A stretch of DNA of 64,000 nucleotides from Rachycentron canadum (lineage: Eukaryota; Chordata; Actinopteri; Carangiformes; Rachycentridae), in the NCBI GenBank assembly GCA_038496675.1, contig CM076651.1:20531061-20595060 (forward strand), read 5' to 3'. This document shows, in pieces, positions 36,226 to 49,168 of the stretch. Under the pieces are notes generated by a model, which was given only the letters and a program-made list of their open reading frames with translations, ran no database searches and was not told where the DNA came from. Each line of letters opens with the position of its first letter. The first letter of the stretch is position 1. Both the position numbers and the translations under genes were made by a program.

Positions 36226-38743
36226 ATGGCCAAAGAGCAGAAACAAAGCAGGGCAGAAACATTTGTTCTGGCTGGATCAAACGGTCACAATGGCCCGCAA
36301 TGGCAGACTGATATGAATAACTTGGGCAGTCACCCTCCAGGCACTAACAACGTGTCGAGGATGGCGCGCGTTGCGTCAGATGTCAGGCATAAATGCGCGG
36401 CCTATGTGCTAGCACTGAGGCCATGGAGTTTCAGTGCCTCGCTCACACCAGTGGCCCTTGGCAGCGCCTTGGCATATAAATTGGAGGGCTCTGTGGACTT
36501 GGTCATCCTGATGGTTTGTGCTGTGGCTGTCCTCGTAGTCCATGGGGCAGGCAACCTTGTAAACACCTATTATGACTTCTCAAAAGGGATTGACCACAAG
36601 AAGAGTGATGATAGGACTCTTGTGGATGAAATATTAGCACCACAGGATGTTGTTATGTTTGGAGCATTGTTATATTCTTTAGGGTGCTTGTGTGCCACTC
36701 TGCTGTACTTCCTGTCTACTCTCAGACTGGAGCATCTAGCCCTTATTTACTTTGGGGGACTTTCCAGCTCTTTTTTATACACTGGAGGTGAGTAAATTAT
36801 TAACTTGAATCTCTTGGATTGCGCACACAAACACACACACACACAGTGTGCACACATCTTGTTAATGGGTGCTATTGTGGTCTTTCTTGTTTTATTACCT
36901 CAAATTTAGGATTTTATGTGTCATGGTTTTCAGATGTTCACCTCTGAAATGTATTCCTGCAGACCACAGACACCAAAAAATTACAAACTCACCTTCTGCA
37001 ATAACTAATACACACCAACTGTGCAATATTTGACAAATTTTAACACATTTTAAAATAGCACCTGTACATACTATACAATATCATTGTAATTTTTTAATTT
37101 TGCAGTTCCATAGTCCACTTTGCTGCAAATTGCAGGACTAATAAAGGACTATCTTATCTTTTCTTGAAAAAGTGGAGGTGACATTCATTTTTGCTGCTCA
37201 AAGCACTGAAAGTTAGAAACACTCAGCAGTGGTGTGTTTTTGGTAGTAGATGTTTCAGAGATGGATGTCTTAAAACCTACACACATAAAAACTAAAACTA
37301 CCTACATGGCCTGGTAGCAATTGAGAAAATGTTTATATTTGACATTTGGCTGACATGGTTGTCAGCATCAACCCTTCATTTTATGGCCAACCCTCTCTAC
37401 CAACTGAGGTACAGTTGCCTTTTTTGTGATTTGGATAAACTGGCCCTTTAGGGCAGTTGGTGTCTTTTTCAAACATGACACTGATGTGAAACATTTCTTC
37501 AAGAAGTGAAGTGCATGTCTGAAAGAGGTTAAAATGTCAATACATCACTCACTATGAATGGGAAAATGCAAAGTGCACACCTTCCATCAAAATATAATTT
37601 TGCCAAACAGTTGTAATGATAATGAAAGATTCCCTTTAGTGTTGGCACCCTCACTTATTACTCAGTAGTGTTTCAGTGTTGTTTTATCTGATATAGATTT
37701 TCATTAAAGGGGGATCTTGAAGTCCAGTTTAGTTGTCATGATTAGTACTACTAGACCTGTGAAGATGTAGATGTCTTTTGTTTCTCAAGAGAAATTCTGA
37801 GAAAACAATCCTGAGTCTCTAAACCTGGACAAATATAAAACAAAAACCCTGTGTTAGAACCTGTAAAACGGTGTTTACAAGGAAGGGAGGCTGATTGATT
37901 TTGACCACTCTTTGTTAAAATGTCTAAAAGTCTTTTATGAAAATGCAGTGCAAAACTTCAGAAATATTCCTTTAGTTTAGGCAGGAGCACAAAGATCTTG
38001 TTCATAGTATTGAGGTTAGTGTTCACTACACTAATATCTGTTTTCATTAGTGGTTCATCAGAGCTTCTTTGTGAGGCTTTGGTTCTTTCCAAATACACCA
38101 TTTGACTTCTCTGATTTGCACATATGGAACAAAGAGATGAACAAAACATTGAAAACAGATGCTGTTACACTTCTGCACTTGGGGATTTGATGGCAAGTTG
38201 TTGACAACCACTAATCAAAAGGTTAAATGTGGCTTCTGTTTACTCTTTTCCCCAGGCATCGGCCTCAAGTATGTGGCCCTAGGAGATGTGGTAATCCTCA
38301 TTACCTTCGGCCCTCTGGCAGTCATGTTTGCCCACGCGGTGCAGGTTGGCTACCTGTCAGTACTGCCGCTGGTGTATGCTGTCCCGCTGGCTCTCAACAC
38401 AGAAGCCATTCTCCACAGCAACAACACCAGAGACATGGACTCTGACAAGCAGGCAGGCATCGTCACCCTGGCCATCCTCATAGGCCCCACGCTGTCTTAT
38501 ATCCTCTACAACCTCCTGCTCTTTGTCCCCTACGTGCTTTTCTGCATCCTTGCCACCCGGTACACCATCAGCATGGCGCTGCCTCTGCTCACGCTACCCA
38601 TGGCGTTCCCCTTGGAGAAGCAGTTCCGCAGCCGATGCTACGCCAAGATCCCCCAGAAAACAGCCAAGCTCAACCTCCTTATGGGACTTTTCTATGTGTT
38701 TGGGATCATTCTGGCGCCTCCTGGCAGCTTGCCGTTACTGTGA
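36226..38743 (+). CDS. ubiad1: UBIAD1, menaquinone-4 / UbiA prenyltransferase
   Basis: Membrane enzyme of ER/Golgi that geranylgeranylates menadione to vitamin K2 (MK-4) and binds HMG-CoA reductase. Coding exons 36226-36787 and 38256-38743, joined G|GC, total 1050 nt, 349 residues (human 338). The first ~55 residues are divergent and hydrophilic; conservation starts at CAAYVLALRPWSFSASLTP. The first Asp-rich motif is in NLVNTYYDFSKGIDHKKSDD, the second in NNTRDMDSDKQAGIV; both are the Mg-diphosphate sites of UbiA enzymes. Several hydrophobic helices follow and the C-terminus ends LNLLMGLFYVFGIILAPPG. The ATG has context GAAATGG and follows an acceptor by 47 bases. Asn in NTYYDF, a common Schnyder dystrophy position in human, is intact. 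Confidence 0.96.
36960..37165. repeat. LINE 3'-end remnant in UBIAD1 intron
   Basis: The segment closes with GCAGGACTAATAAAGGACTATCTTATCTT, the tail style of a common fish non-LTR retrotransposon. The left limit is uncertain. Confidence 0.4.
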
Positions 38744-39061
38744 TTTATTAGCTTTGATCTTTCAAATTTTGTTGTTTTAACAGACTAGTCTATGTATCTC
38801 CTTGCATTTGTACGAAGCTGTCTGAGGACTTTCACTGGCTTTATTTATTGTTTAATTTATATGTTGAACAGAGATTTAGTTTAGATCCTCTGCTCTGACA
38901 CAAACATAAGATGTTTTTTTTTCAGTATTAAGCCCACTGTAATGTCCAACACATTAAGAGTAAGAAGTGTGGTATCATTTTGTAGAGGTGGGCAACATTT
39001 TTACATACAAGGACAGACAATAAACCTACAGTTGCCATATTTGTAGTTCTTCATAAATATT

Positions 39062-39131
39062 AATAAACCATTATTCTCAACACTGTACTCTGTATGGTAC
39101 ATACTGCTAATTTGCTCATTGTGATTTTTGT

Positions 39132-39165
<34 letters not shown>

Positions 39166-39200
39166 GAGAGCCAAATAGTATTTCATGGGATTGTAATAAA
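39062..39200 (+). terminator. UBIAD1 polyadenylation signals
   Basis: AATAAA occurs at 39062-39067 and again at 39195-39200, 320 and 455 bases after the stop. A run of 30 T (39135-39164) lies between them. Which is used cannot be told. Confidence 0.5.
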
Positions 39201-41380
39201 ACTCACTGATGGTGATGTTCCATGTCTTCATTTAGAATCAATGAAGGTCACTTTTCAATATAACAAGCATGAGAGCTTTTTTATTAAATATCTTTTTGTT
39301 TACACATTAAAAAAAGGTTTGAAACCATTGAAAAAATATTGAGATTTTAAATACAAACATAACCTAAAATGATAAAGTGGCACCTTTTATGTTATTTAAA
39401 AATGTTGATGTCAGGCATGTTATAAAACATGAATTACAGGGCGACTCCGTGAATGAAAACACAAGTTTATCATTGTGCTAAATATGGAAGCCTTTGTTCC
39501 CGTTCATCAAGGTGCATCTACCTCTAAGTGCGTACACACTTACAGAGCAATATATATTCTGTTGTATAAACATTTCTGTCACGTTGTTTGTGTTTGCATT
39601 AGCAGGATACCAATTTGTGACATGTCACTACATGAACAGTTTCATGGTTTGAAGTGTATTTATTGTTTCGTACCTTGTGTCTATGCCTTAAGTGACACTG
39701 AGAATAATTGCAACATTGCAACAGACACCACAAGAATATTATATTTCTTTGTGACATGCTACCTGTGAATTCACACATAACATACCTTCTCCTCTTATAT
39801 ATTTCAATTAAAGACATAATTTCGTAGTTTCACTGAACTGTGCAAATTTACAAAAAAAAAACAAAGCTAAATTTGTGTCCTGGTGTGTTTGTCAGCAGGA
39901 GGCAGTGTTGGACAACCTTTAAACCAACAGGCACAGATGTTATGTACTTAATGTAATTACTGCTAAATTCTGTGTCTGCGGGGTCAGGTACACAGTTTAA
40001 CTTGTGGGTGTTATTTGTACTTCCAGTCAAAATCTGTTGGTAACTCTATTCTGACTAAGCTTTGTTCCACTACTGTAGCAAAACATTCATATCACCAGAG
40101 TATTGTAGCTGACATTCTGTTGTGCCTCTTCAAAACTCCTTAAAACGCTCTTTTTTATTGTAACAGGACAGTACAAAAGCTGTATTTTCTAGCAGATGTT
40201 AGAGCATCTACTTTGATGTCCTATTGCCAGTAATTTGCAGGGTTTTTAGAAAACATTTTCAGGCTTTTGACTTTTCAGTTTAGTTACATGGCATTTAAAG
40301 TTCATTCTTGAGTGCATTTATCCTTAAATGCTTTAATTGTATGTTTTTTTTTTTATTGAGAAGTTCACCTCACTCTTGATTTAAATAATTACCTGGCTTC
40401 CCTCTGCATCTCTGTGGGTTGTCTGAGGTGCTTTTGTTTCCAACCATAGCCCAAAGACATGTGGGGCAGATGACTTGGAAATTGGGAACTGCCACTCCCA
40501 TCTAGTGAATATATATTAAAATCCTGATTGAAGTTATTATTAATCTTTGTCTGTGTTTCATACTATAGATCACACTATGAAATTGTATTATGATACAAAG
40601 GACATTCATTTAAATGTTTAACCTCAGGCTGCCCTGGAAAATTCATTTTGCATCATGAGAAAGGCCAGAGAGGGACACATATCAGGCTTGAGGCACAATG
40701 CAACTAAATGGCTGGCTGTTGAAGGCCCTGTGGCCACCAGGGGTCCAACAAAGACCAAATGACAAGAAAGGATTTGCGGAATTGAGACGTGTTTGTGTGC
40801 TGTTTTTATATTTCCATGTCCATAATAGGAAAACTGTACTGAACAGCTCACAGGTAATTGTTGTTTTGCACATTTTCTCATTGCAAAGTTAATTACAACT
40901 ATGTTCTCATTCGACTTCTGTCTAATTCCAATGTTATTCAGTTTATTGAACAAAATTATCTTTGAATACTTATCTTTAATTATCATTACTGTGACAATTT
41001 ATGGTGAAGTTTTACATTTACATGAGTGAAATGTTGCTTTATACTCAAAGAGACTGGCAATGGCAATTAACATTTTCTTCCAGTCTGCTGAGCGGAAGTT
41101 GGATTTCGAAAGTGAAAACAGGTGGGCGCCTTTTTCCTTTCGTGGTTTACCGATCATTGTAGGAGTGAATTGCAGTTGCTTATGCTTCATATATATTCCA
41201 TTCCTGCATTTTATGTTTAACTTTATGAATTCAGTTTTAGTGTTTGAGTTACACTGAGAATGGATATTAAGCAAAATATTACTTCCATTTACCTCCGTTC
41301 TAGTGCTTGTTCAAGTAATTGAAAAAAGTGTTCTTGTCTATGTGACATCTATGTGACATTTTTCTATTGATGAATTGTTG
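39201..41380. other. intergenic, no gene recognised
   Basis: AT-rich DNA with scattered short open frames, none with a recognisable domain or splice pattern. No RNA gene seen. Confidence 0.55.
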
Positions 41381-42240
41381 AATTTGCGATTTGTTTTATT
41401 TATTACGAGGAGCACGTGAAGGCAGCATTCGTAGTGACGCAATGCATGGGCGTGTTGTCATGGCTGTGTGCTGCAGAGCCGCACAGTGTAGTAAATACTT
41501 ATTTGCCCTAAATCAAGCCATGTCAGTGTTGGTGGTGGACAGCGACACGGAATTATATTTTACCACAAAGTAAACATTCTTGGCAGAGGCCTGGTAAGTA
41601 GCTACACCAATAAAGAAGTTGTGTTTTATACCAATAAATGATGGCCAAACATGAGTTAGCAAGCTAGCGTCAATGTTAGACAAGCTATCAGCACGCACAA
41701 TCCCACCATCATCTCATTGAAAAGCCACGCAGAAATACGTTCACTATATTGCCAAATTAATGTCACCGCGGGTTTCGTTATTTGCTGCATCTTATTACTG
41801 ACTGGTCATACACTTGCATGTGACCTACTCTGTATCGCTTCACTTCTATAAAGACTGAACGTGTTCAGTCAATTTGCCTTTTTTCCATTATATCCCAGAG
41901 TCAAAACAGCAATACATTGTAATGGTCGTCAGAAAGCTGTTGATTGGACGATTGTTTCGTCAGATGTTAATTTTAGGACCTGTCACTCAGGCTATAATAA
42001 GAAAAGCCTCTGGTTTGTCACTGTTTGTTTGCTGATCAAACCGATGAGTTTCGGCAATCGAGGTCTGCCCTTATTGCATCGTGTAGGTGGTCCTCAGTAT
42101 ATCCAAAGTAATTAAATAGACACATTTTGAACGGCGTTTGGTGTAACGATGTCGCCACATGACAGAATGCAAAGTAACCGGGCTTTTTACTTGACTAGCT
42201 AGTAAGCTAACTCAGGCTAACTGCCTAGTGGGAGGCATTG
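41380..42240 (+). promoter_or_regulatory. promoter-like segment, candidate MIB2 first exon ending 41593
   Basis: CpG-containing sequence with GCACGTGA and a CRE-like GTGACGCAAT at 41433-41442. A consensus donor CCTG|GTAAGTAG ends at 41593. Beyond it AAGCTAGCGTCAATGTTAG (about 41660) and CTAGCTAGTAAGCTAACTC (about 42195) repeat the GCTA/GTTAG texture seen beside the SZRD1, CDK11B and UBIAD1 starts. MIB2 is the only downstream plus-strand gene, so this may be its promoter. Confidence 0.3.
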
Positions 42241-44458
42241 GTTGTTTGACTGTACCTGTTATCATTGGCCAGGTTGTCAGGTGTGTACATTGCATTGGAT
42301 GGTAAGAACAGTCGTTGTGTAGTTGTGACCTGACCTAAACTCAGAAAAGACAGAATTATGGGATCTTTTGGAGCACACCCATTTCAGCAATGACAGGAGT
42401 GTTTTCAGAGAAAGAATTGCCCGCAGTTGTTTCTGAGTCCTCAATTGACATGTGTTGCTGAACTGACATGTGTTAGGACTATGACATTAAGATCTGCAGC
42501 AGTGACCCCTCACACCTGTCATCTCTCTGGTGTGATGGAGCAGAGCCCAGCTACAACTGGCCATAGTCAGAATTGCTCTTAACCACACCTACTTCAGAGC
42601 AAACTTTCAGTCATTGCAGTTTCTGTGTCTTGTTGTTCCTTCTTGGCTCCACAAATCTAAATCACAATAATCAAGTTTGAACTTTTTTCTGGCTTACATC
42701 ACAGAAATGACTAGTGGTTCAGACAAATAGAGGTGATTGCAGTTGAGAAGAAATGGGGAAAATATTATGTGGAAATTCTCAAGGTAAGACTTTTAAAGAC
42801 TTGGCATAACATTCGGAAAGGGTTTACTCTTGTGTTTGTCTTTCTGTGCTAAATTAACCTCAGTAAAGGTGGTTTTTGGGGACTCTTTCAGTGTGTTTTG
42901 AATGCTTGGTCTCTGATAAGCTCTCTTCCTGTAAATTTTTGCTACGCATTTAGTCTCAGAACGAGCTTCTTTTAGCAGTTTAATACTAGAAGGCAAATAA
43001 CATGTAATTAATTTAACCAGACTTAATTTTAATGCAATTAATGTACACCATAACTGTAGGTGCAAGTTAAAATATCCAGCTTGTGGGATTTAGCCACCTT
43101 TGTGTCCAATGGTTAATGTTGACAGGTTTTTTTTTCACTTTATTAAAAACATTATCACACTTAGATTCATAAGGAAAAAGGAATTCCAGCTTGGTAGACA
43201 CAATGTTGAAATGGAAATTGTCCAGCTGGATAGTTGTAATGTAATGTTGCTGCATTCCAGTAACATTTCATTTTTCACAGTTTATTTGTACCAAATAATG
43301 ACTAGTTTTAAATGTACAATTTCCAGTAGAATGGACTTCCTCTCAGGATGGAAAAGCTGCTTAAACGGTAGATGATCATCAAACTGAAGCACTCGTCTGA
43401 AACAAAGTGAAGTGCTGAATTGGGATGAGTACAGATTAAAGGCTTCCGGTGGGCAACCAGTCATATTGATTCAGTTACACAATATGAAATCAATAAAACT
43501 CCCTCATACGCACTATGTCTCTACTGGATAACACTTTCTGGCCAGATTCCTGTTGTGGACAGAGGGCATGTTTTGGCAGTTCAAAAATAAAATCTGAAGC
43601 TTGCACATTACCAGTCTAGTTGAGACTGACTCTAGTTAGACTTATTGTTGACCAGCAAGCTGCTGCACTGTGCTTTGCATATGGTTGGACAGAGTAGCAA
43701 TGTGAACATCATAAGATGATAAAAAACTTTCTGAAGGGTTTGATTTATCAAGTCATCTTACCTGTTAATATCTTAACATGTCATATAAGATCATTGTGGA
43801 CAATGTTTGAGACAAATGTCCACAAATGATGAGTATTGCTGCATGAAAGATTTACAGTATTTTTAGATCAGTGTGATGAAGTAGAGTTTTCCCTATATCA
43901 CCCACCCACTGAGCTTTGCCTAATGGCCTTAGGGGTAACTTTAAGTTTCCTGTTTTCCCACTCAGATCTTCCCAGCTGGACTGGGGAGTCATCCATTGTG
44001 AAATTGTCTGAATAAATGTCACTGATCTCTGTGAGTGTTTGGTACTCATGGCAGCATTTTGTAGGAGGATAGGATCCTGTAAAATATGTACAGGAAACAT
44101 TTTCTCCCTGAAAGGTATATTATTATTTTGCTTAAAGTCTGTACAATGTTTGAAAGATTGATGTTATACATGCATGAGGTAAAGGGTAACATGTTATCAT
44201 AGTAATATGGTAGGATGCTGTAGCCTGAGCAGAAAGGGTGGATTGTTAAAGTAGTCAAAGCCAGAGCATACAGGACAGAAGGAGAAGCTAGTTTGAAACA
44301 TATTCTTTTATAATATGGTGGAGGTTTCAAACAATGCAATCATTTGCTGATCAGACACACCTAGCAACAATATCCCTCTATTTAAGCTTTGTGATTTTTT
44401 CCCAGGCTGCAACATGCCCATATTTCAACTGTCCTCTTAGTCTGATGTCTGCCATGTT

Positions 44459-44460
<2 letters not shown>

Positions 44461-44507
<47 letters not shown>
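44461..44507. repeat. (TG)n microsatellite
   Basis: About 23 uninterrupted TG units. Lies 330 bases from a complementary (CA)n tract. Confidence 0.95.
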
Positions 44508-44509
<2 letters not shown>

Positions 44510-44832
44510 TGGAAGAGGAGCTGTGTGAATGAATGCTTCCTTTTATATGACTAACAAGTCTATTACATGGACAGCAATATTTTTGTTTACAAGATGGGAC
44601 AGTGGTGTAATAAACTTGGTCTCAACCACTTCCTAAACCCCCATTCATTCATTGGCTATTCATGCGCTGACAATGCCAGCTGTACATTTGTGTGTGTGTG
44701 TGTGTATTTGTGTGCCAGCATCAACTGAATGCTGTTTTGGCTGTTTTCTGGAACCATATTGTTGATGCCTCTCACAGCTGTGGTCACCCTAAAGAGTATT
44801 GTTCAAGGCTAGAAAAAACATTGGTACACGCA

Positions 44833-44835
<3 letters not shown>

Positions 44836-44892
<57 letters not shown>
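44836..44892. repeat. (AC)n microsatellite
   Basis: About 28 uninterrupted AC units. An A18 tract follows at about 45059-45076 after a C-rich stretch. Confidence 0.95.
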
Positions 44893-44894
<2 letters not shown>

Positions 44895-45089
44895 CTCTCT
44901 CTTCTCTCAGGGTTGGTATTGCCAGCTCACCAGCAGTGGCTGCACAAACCAGTTTGCCACAGAAAATGAGCATCATGGCAGGTGCCCATTCATCAAAATC
45001 TCCTCCAACCCCACCCCTTTTCTTTTCTCTGAGCCACCAAACCCCCCCCCTCAAAACAAAAAAAAAAAAAAAAAAACCCAACATTTAGA

Positions 45090-45670
45090 CCCTCCTCCTG
45101 AAACGTTTGCCCCTCCCCCCTCCGTCCGCCGCTTGTCTGCTCATTGGCAATAGAGCGAATGGTGTCCCCGGAGGCTATGAAAGAGAGGTCTGTACATCCT
45201 TATGAGAGCTTGATGCGCATGTTTTCGTGGATATTGATCTTAAAGTGTGTCGGCTTCAGACGTGTGTTACTGAAGCTCACGTCTTGGAATGATGGAGTAT
45301 AGCATCAGAGGAGCCCTCTGCGGAGCTAAGCCCACTGGCCTGTTTTCATGCAAGAGCGAGAGAACATCGACCTAAATGCAGTGCTCATCGGGCAGCCACT
45401 ATCCCTGACCATCCTCCTCCCTCTCCTCCTCCTCCACAGTGGTAATCCTTGCACAAAGGACTAAATGCTGGCTGCATCCTCCAGCAGCACGGCTGTCTCC
45501 TCTTCCTCCTCCACAGCCAGGCTGTTTGCCTGTACAGAAGGACACTGTTTCTGTAAGACGGCTTGCAACTGTATAGCACATCCCTGGACTACCGGCCTGG
45601 CTGCCCTCCTCCTCTGCCCCCCTGCATCCCCTCCTCCTCCTCCATAGCCAGTTCATTCAGCGAGTGCATC
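45090..45670. promoter_or_regulatory. GC- and CT-rich segment, possible alternative MIB2 promoter or exon
   Basis: Pyrimidine-rich plus strand with repeated CCTCCTCCT units (45408-45435, 45500-45512, 45607-45643), CGTCCGCCGC and an inverted CCAAT box (ATTGGCAATAG at 45144-45154). No convincing start codon with splice link to MIB2 was found. Confidence 0.2.
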
Positions 45671-47049
45671 AGAACACGTATCTATCCCTGAGAAGGCGTT
45701 TTTTTTGTTGTTTTGCTGAAAGCTGGTGGGACCAGTGGTAGCTTATTTCTTTTTCATCATCTGATGTGTTTATGTAGCAGGAGGTAGGAGCTGCTTCCTC
45801 TTCTTTCCTATTTTTGTCTTTTCATTCACCCCTCTGCACATCATTATTCCAACAGGTAAAGCAGGCACACAGGACATGGTTTATTGATCAAGCGATGCAT
45901 TTTATTTCACTTTTGTCTGTTTTAGTATCAGCACGTCTTTCTTTAAATGTGCGAAAGCCATGCTGATGCTGTTCATATTTTAAGATGGAGCAGAGTGTAT
46001 TCTTCTCCACAGTTTGCATGCTGTCCTGCTCCTGTAAATGAAACATGGCTGCTTTTGTTGTCATCAGACTGTCACATTGGACAAATTTTCTGATATCACT
46101 GTTAACGTCCCAGAGAGGTAAAATGATCATGTGCAAGCCAACAGAGAATGCAGCTGCTGTGTGGTGTGTTCATGGACATGTTACCACAGTTGTACCACAT
46201 GTCAGTGTATCTGTAGTAAAGCTAGTAGATGTGCTCAGCAGGCAGATGCGTGGCTGCTGCTATCACAGTTTGTGTAACACACTGGTGACAATCAAACAAG
46301 CAAAAAAAAAAAAAAAATGTTTGTCCTGACCTGCAGAGTCTGCCTCACAGTAATCGGAGAAGTATGGTGATGTCAGAGTTTAGCAAGTAGTTCTGGGTTT
46401 CACTGTGTTTTTGACTGTATTTTTGATTGCAGGCAGCATGATCATGATATAGTGAGCTATTTGAGTTTATTAGAAGTAACTATTACAACGTTTGGCACTT
46501 AGTAGTTAGCTACTTCATACTGACCAAGGCCGCTGTGCTGACAATCAGTTTCAAAAAGATTTTAATCACATAATGTAGGTAGGAGGAGTCATTTAAGGAG
46601 GATGATTGTGTTGCTGAGAGGACTGTATTCAGTTTCATCAATTCAAGCACTGAATGAAATGATTCTATCTAGGAATAGCTGAGATAAGACTGACTGCTTT
46701 TAGTGTTTGCTTCAGGTAAAGTTAGTACATACTCAGAGCTTAATGCACAAGTAGCAACATGTGATTCAATATTGACTTTTGACATGACGTTTGACTTGAA
46801 GTCTAAGCTTGGACACTGATAGAGCCTAGCAGTCTGGACTTAGAGTTGCATGAATCGACCTCATCTTATAACAGACCAGCCTTAGTAAACAGGAAATGAT
46901 CAAAGTCTCCCCACATGAGTGATTGTGTGACACCACAATGCCCCATTATTATTATTATCCAAAGTAATGTCTTTACCTGAAACACACAGTCCTCTTGTAG
47001 AGTCTGAACTACTCTTCTAGCTTCTCTTCTTTTTTTTTTTTTTTTTCAG

Positions 47050-47353
47050 ATAATGCACTAGACTTGTTCAGTCCTTGAGCAACATCTACCAAAAAAAAAA
47101 AAAAAAAAATCAACCTGGCAGAGGAAAAAAAACAGCATGTTCCAAAACAGAGGGCAAAGTTCATATCAAGCCAAATACTAAGAATGTGCCAAAAAGGGTT
47201 CACTCCCCTGTTAGAAGGATGACTTCTTCATAGGATTTGAGGAGGTCCTGCAGGTTGAGCTGGGACAACAGCAGTGTGAAGCTTGTGGTGTCACGTCAAA
47301 CCGCAATCATACAGCAGCCAACATGTTCAAAAGTGGGCTGAAGATCATGGGGA
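47050..47353 (+). CDS. mib2: candidate 5' coding exon of MIB2 (start ATG 47323)
   Basis: A T17-CAG acceptor ends at 47049. An ATG in good context (AACATG) at 47323 opens MFKSGLKIMG and stops one base into a codon at a consensus donor A|GTGAGT (47354). That phase is exactly what the first certain MIB2 exon needs (it begins TC ACC CCT), giving ATC across the join. The exon would lead to a MIB2 N-terminus 68 residues longer than the classic MEVGM start. Phase agreement has a one-in-three chance of being accidental. Confidence 0.4.
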
Positions 47354-49123
47354 GTGAGTATGATAATTCACTGTGGTATGATATAATCTTAGCACAACGT
47401 CAGGCTTTGCTTTGCTGTGGTAGAGGGATAAAGTTAGCTGATAGGAACAATTATGTTGGTATCAGGTTGCCTTTTAAACATTTTGTAGTGGCCATCAGCC
47501 TCTGTGGGGAAGGTTTTGGATGAAGCTGACAACATTTGAAAATGGCAGTTTAGTAAACTATTGTTAAACTGTTTCAATAGTTGAGTCTTTAATCATATGT
47601 GATCAATATGAGTCATTTTCCACATTTTAGACCTAGAGATTGCTTTTATTAATGGAGTTATCTAATAACAGTATATGAACTCAGTACACAGCACTTTTTT
47701 AAGTGAGATTTGAGAGAAGGTAGGTAGGCCAAGCAGAAAGCCTGAAATGGATAGTGTTATTTTAAGCCAGTCGCCCACTCTGAAGAAATCTTTGTAAATG
47801 TGTTATATACTCAGGGTCCTTATTGATTTTCCTGTCGCTTGCCCGGCCACCAGATGTTTCTGACACGAACCAGTTGCAGCAGGCTGATATTAAGGCTGAT
47901 GAGGCTTAAGTGTATAGATTACACTTTGTTAAGCTTTTAGTTTTCGGTGGCTATAGCACAGAAACCAGGACACACAAACAGCCATTTCTTATTAGACATT
48001 AGAGAGGGGATATAAACCAGTCAGACCACATGTCACAGAACGTACAGCTGGAGTAGGTCTCTGCTGCTTCACACAACAGCACATCTAATGGCATTGGTTC
48101 TGGCAATAATAATACTCCTGACTCATTTTCCATTTTGAATGTGCTTGGTGACAATTATCAGAGAGCAGAACTGGATCTGCCTGTATGGTGGATAAAGAAC
48201 TACAATATGTTTATCTGCTTATCAGTCATCATGTGTGTCCCTGCCATCAATGTCTATTGTTTGTCACGTCAATGGCCTACACTACTGAGTCTTATATAAT
48301 GACGACTAGCAGGGACATGTGCACTGTTATTATATTGATTCTAAAACATTTTGTATAATCTCTTCAAAAGACTAACTGCAAAATATGGTGATGGGCTTTT
48401 TTCCTGCACTTGCAGGATTGGCTGTCACAGATCCACCATCTCACTTAATTTTGTTCAAGGGAGACTCTGACCATGTGGAGCATGGGATCCCAGTGTTGTA
48501 GCAAACACTTCATTTGCTTGTGTCCAGTTGATCAGCACTACACTACAGGTTCCACTTTGTTCCCCATGGTCACATTGAGAGGAAATGTGCTGATCTGCTT
48601 TGCAGCACAAAGGCAGATTGCTGTAGAACACAAATGGGATGATAGTGAAGATGGTACAGTTCAGCATTTACAAATGGGACCCAAGTCCTGTTGAGACTCT
48701 CACTCTGTCTATGCAGGGCAATCATTACTGGAAAAATGACTAAATCATACATGGTTACTGTTAAAGTTTTATATTAGTAAAGTCTTTCAAGTTCAGCTCT
48801 CAGTATCATCATAAATCTACTTTATGAAAATTACATAATATTGATTGGCAATTTATGAGCTGTGCATTTGTTGTTTTGATGGTGCGTGTTGTGTCCCAAT
48901 GCCTGGTTGTTTGTGTGAAGGAGGTTGTCGTCGTCCTCCCAGATTGGCCCTCAGCAGTGTGGGTGACGGAAGCCAGCCCATCTGTTATTGCAGGCAGAAA
49001 GCTGTAATCCTGCCTGTCTTAGCCCTCAGTCGCAGATTGGCAGTGACATCTCAGCAACACAGGTGGCCTGGTCATGGCGGCCTTCAATACACACACGTGC
49101 GCACACAGACACAAACACACACA

Positions 49124-49168
49124 GACAAGTAGAAGGAATGTAAGCTGGGTACATTCCTTCTACTTGTC
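49124..49168. repeat. perfect 19-bp hairpin beside a CA-rich tract
   Basis: GACAAGTAGAAGGAATGTA (49124-49142), a seven-base spacer AGCTGGG, then its exact reverse complement 49150-49168. CCTTCTACTTG is then repeated once more directly after. Confidence 0.9.

Noticed and set aside
44692..45153. 153-codon open frame near 45 kb
   Set aside because: Most of it is translation of the (AC)n microsatellite (Thr-His repeats) and C-rich tract.
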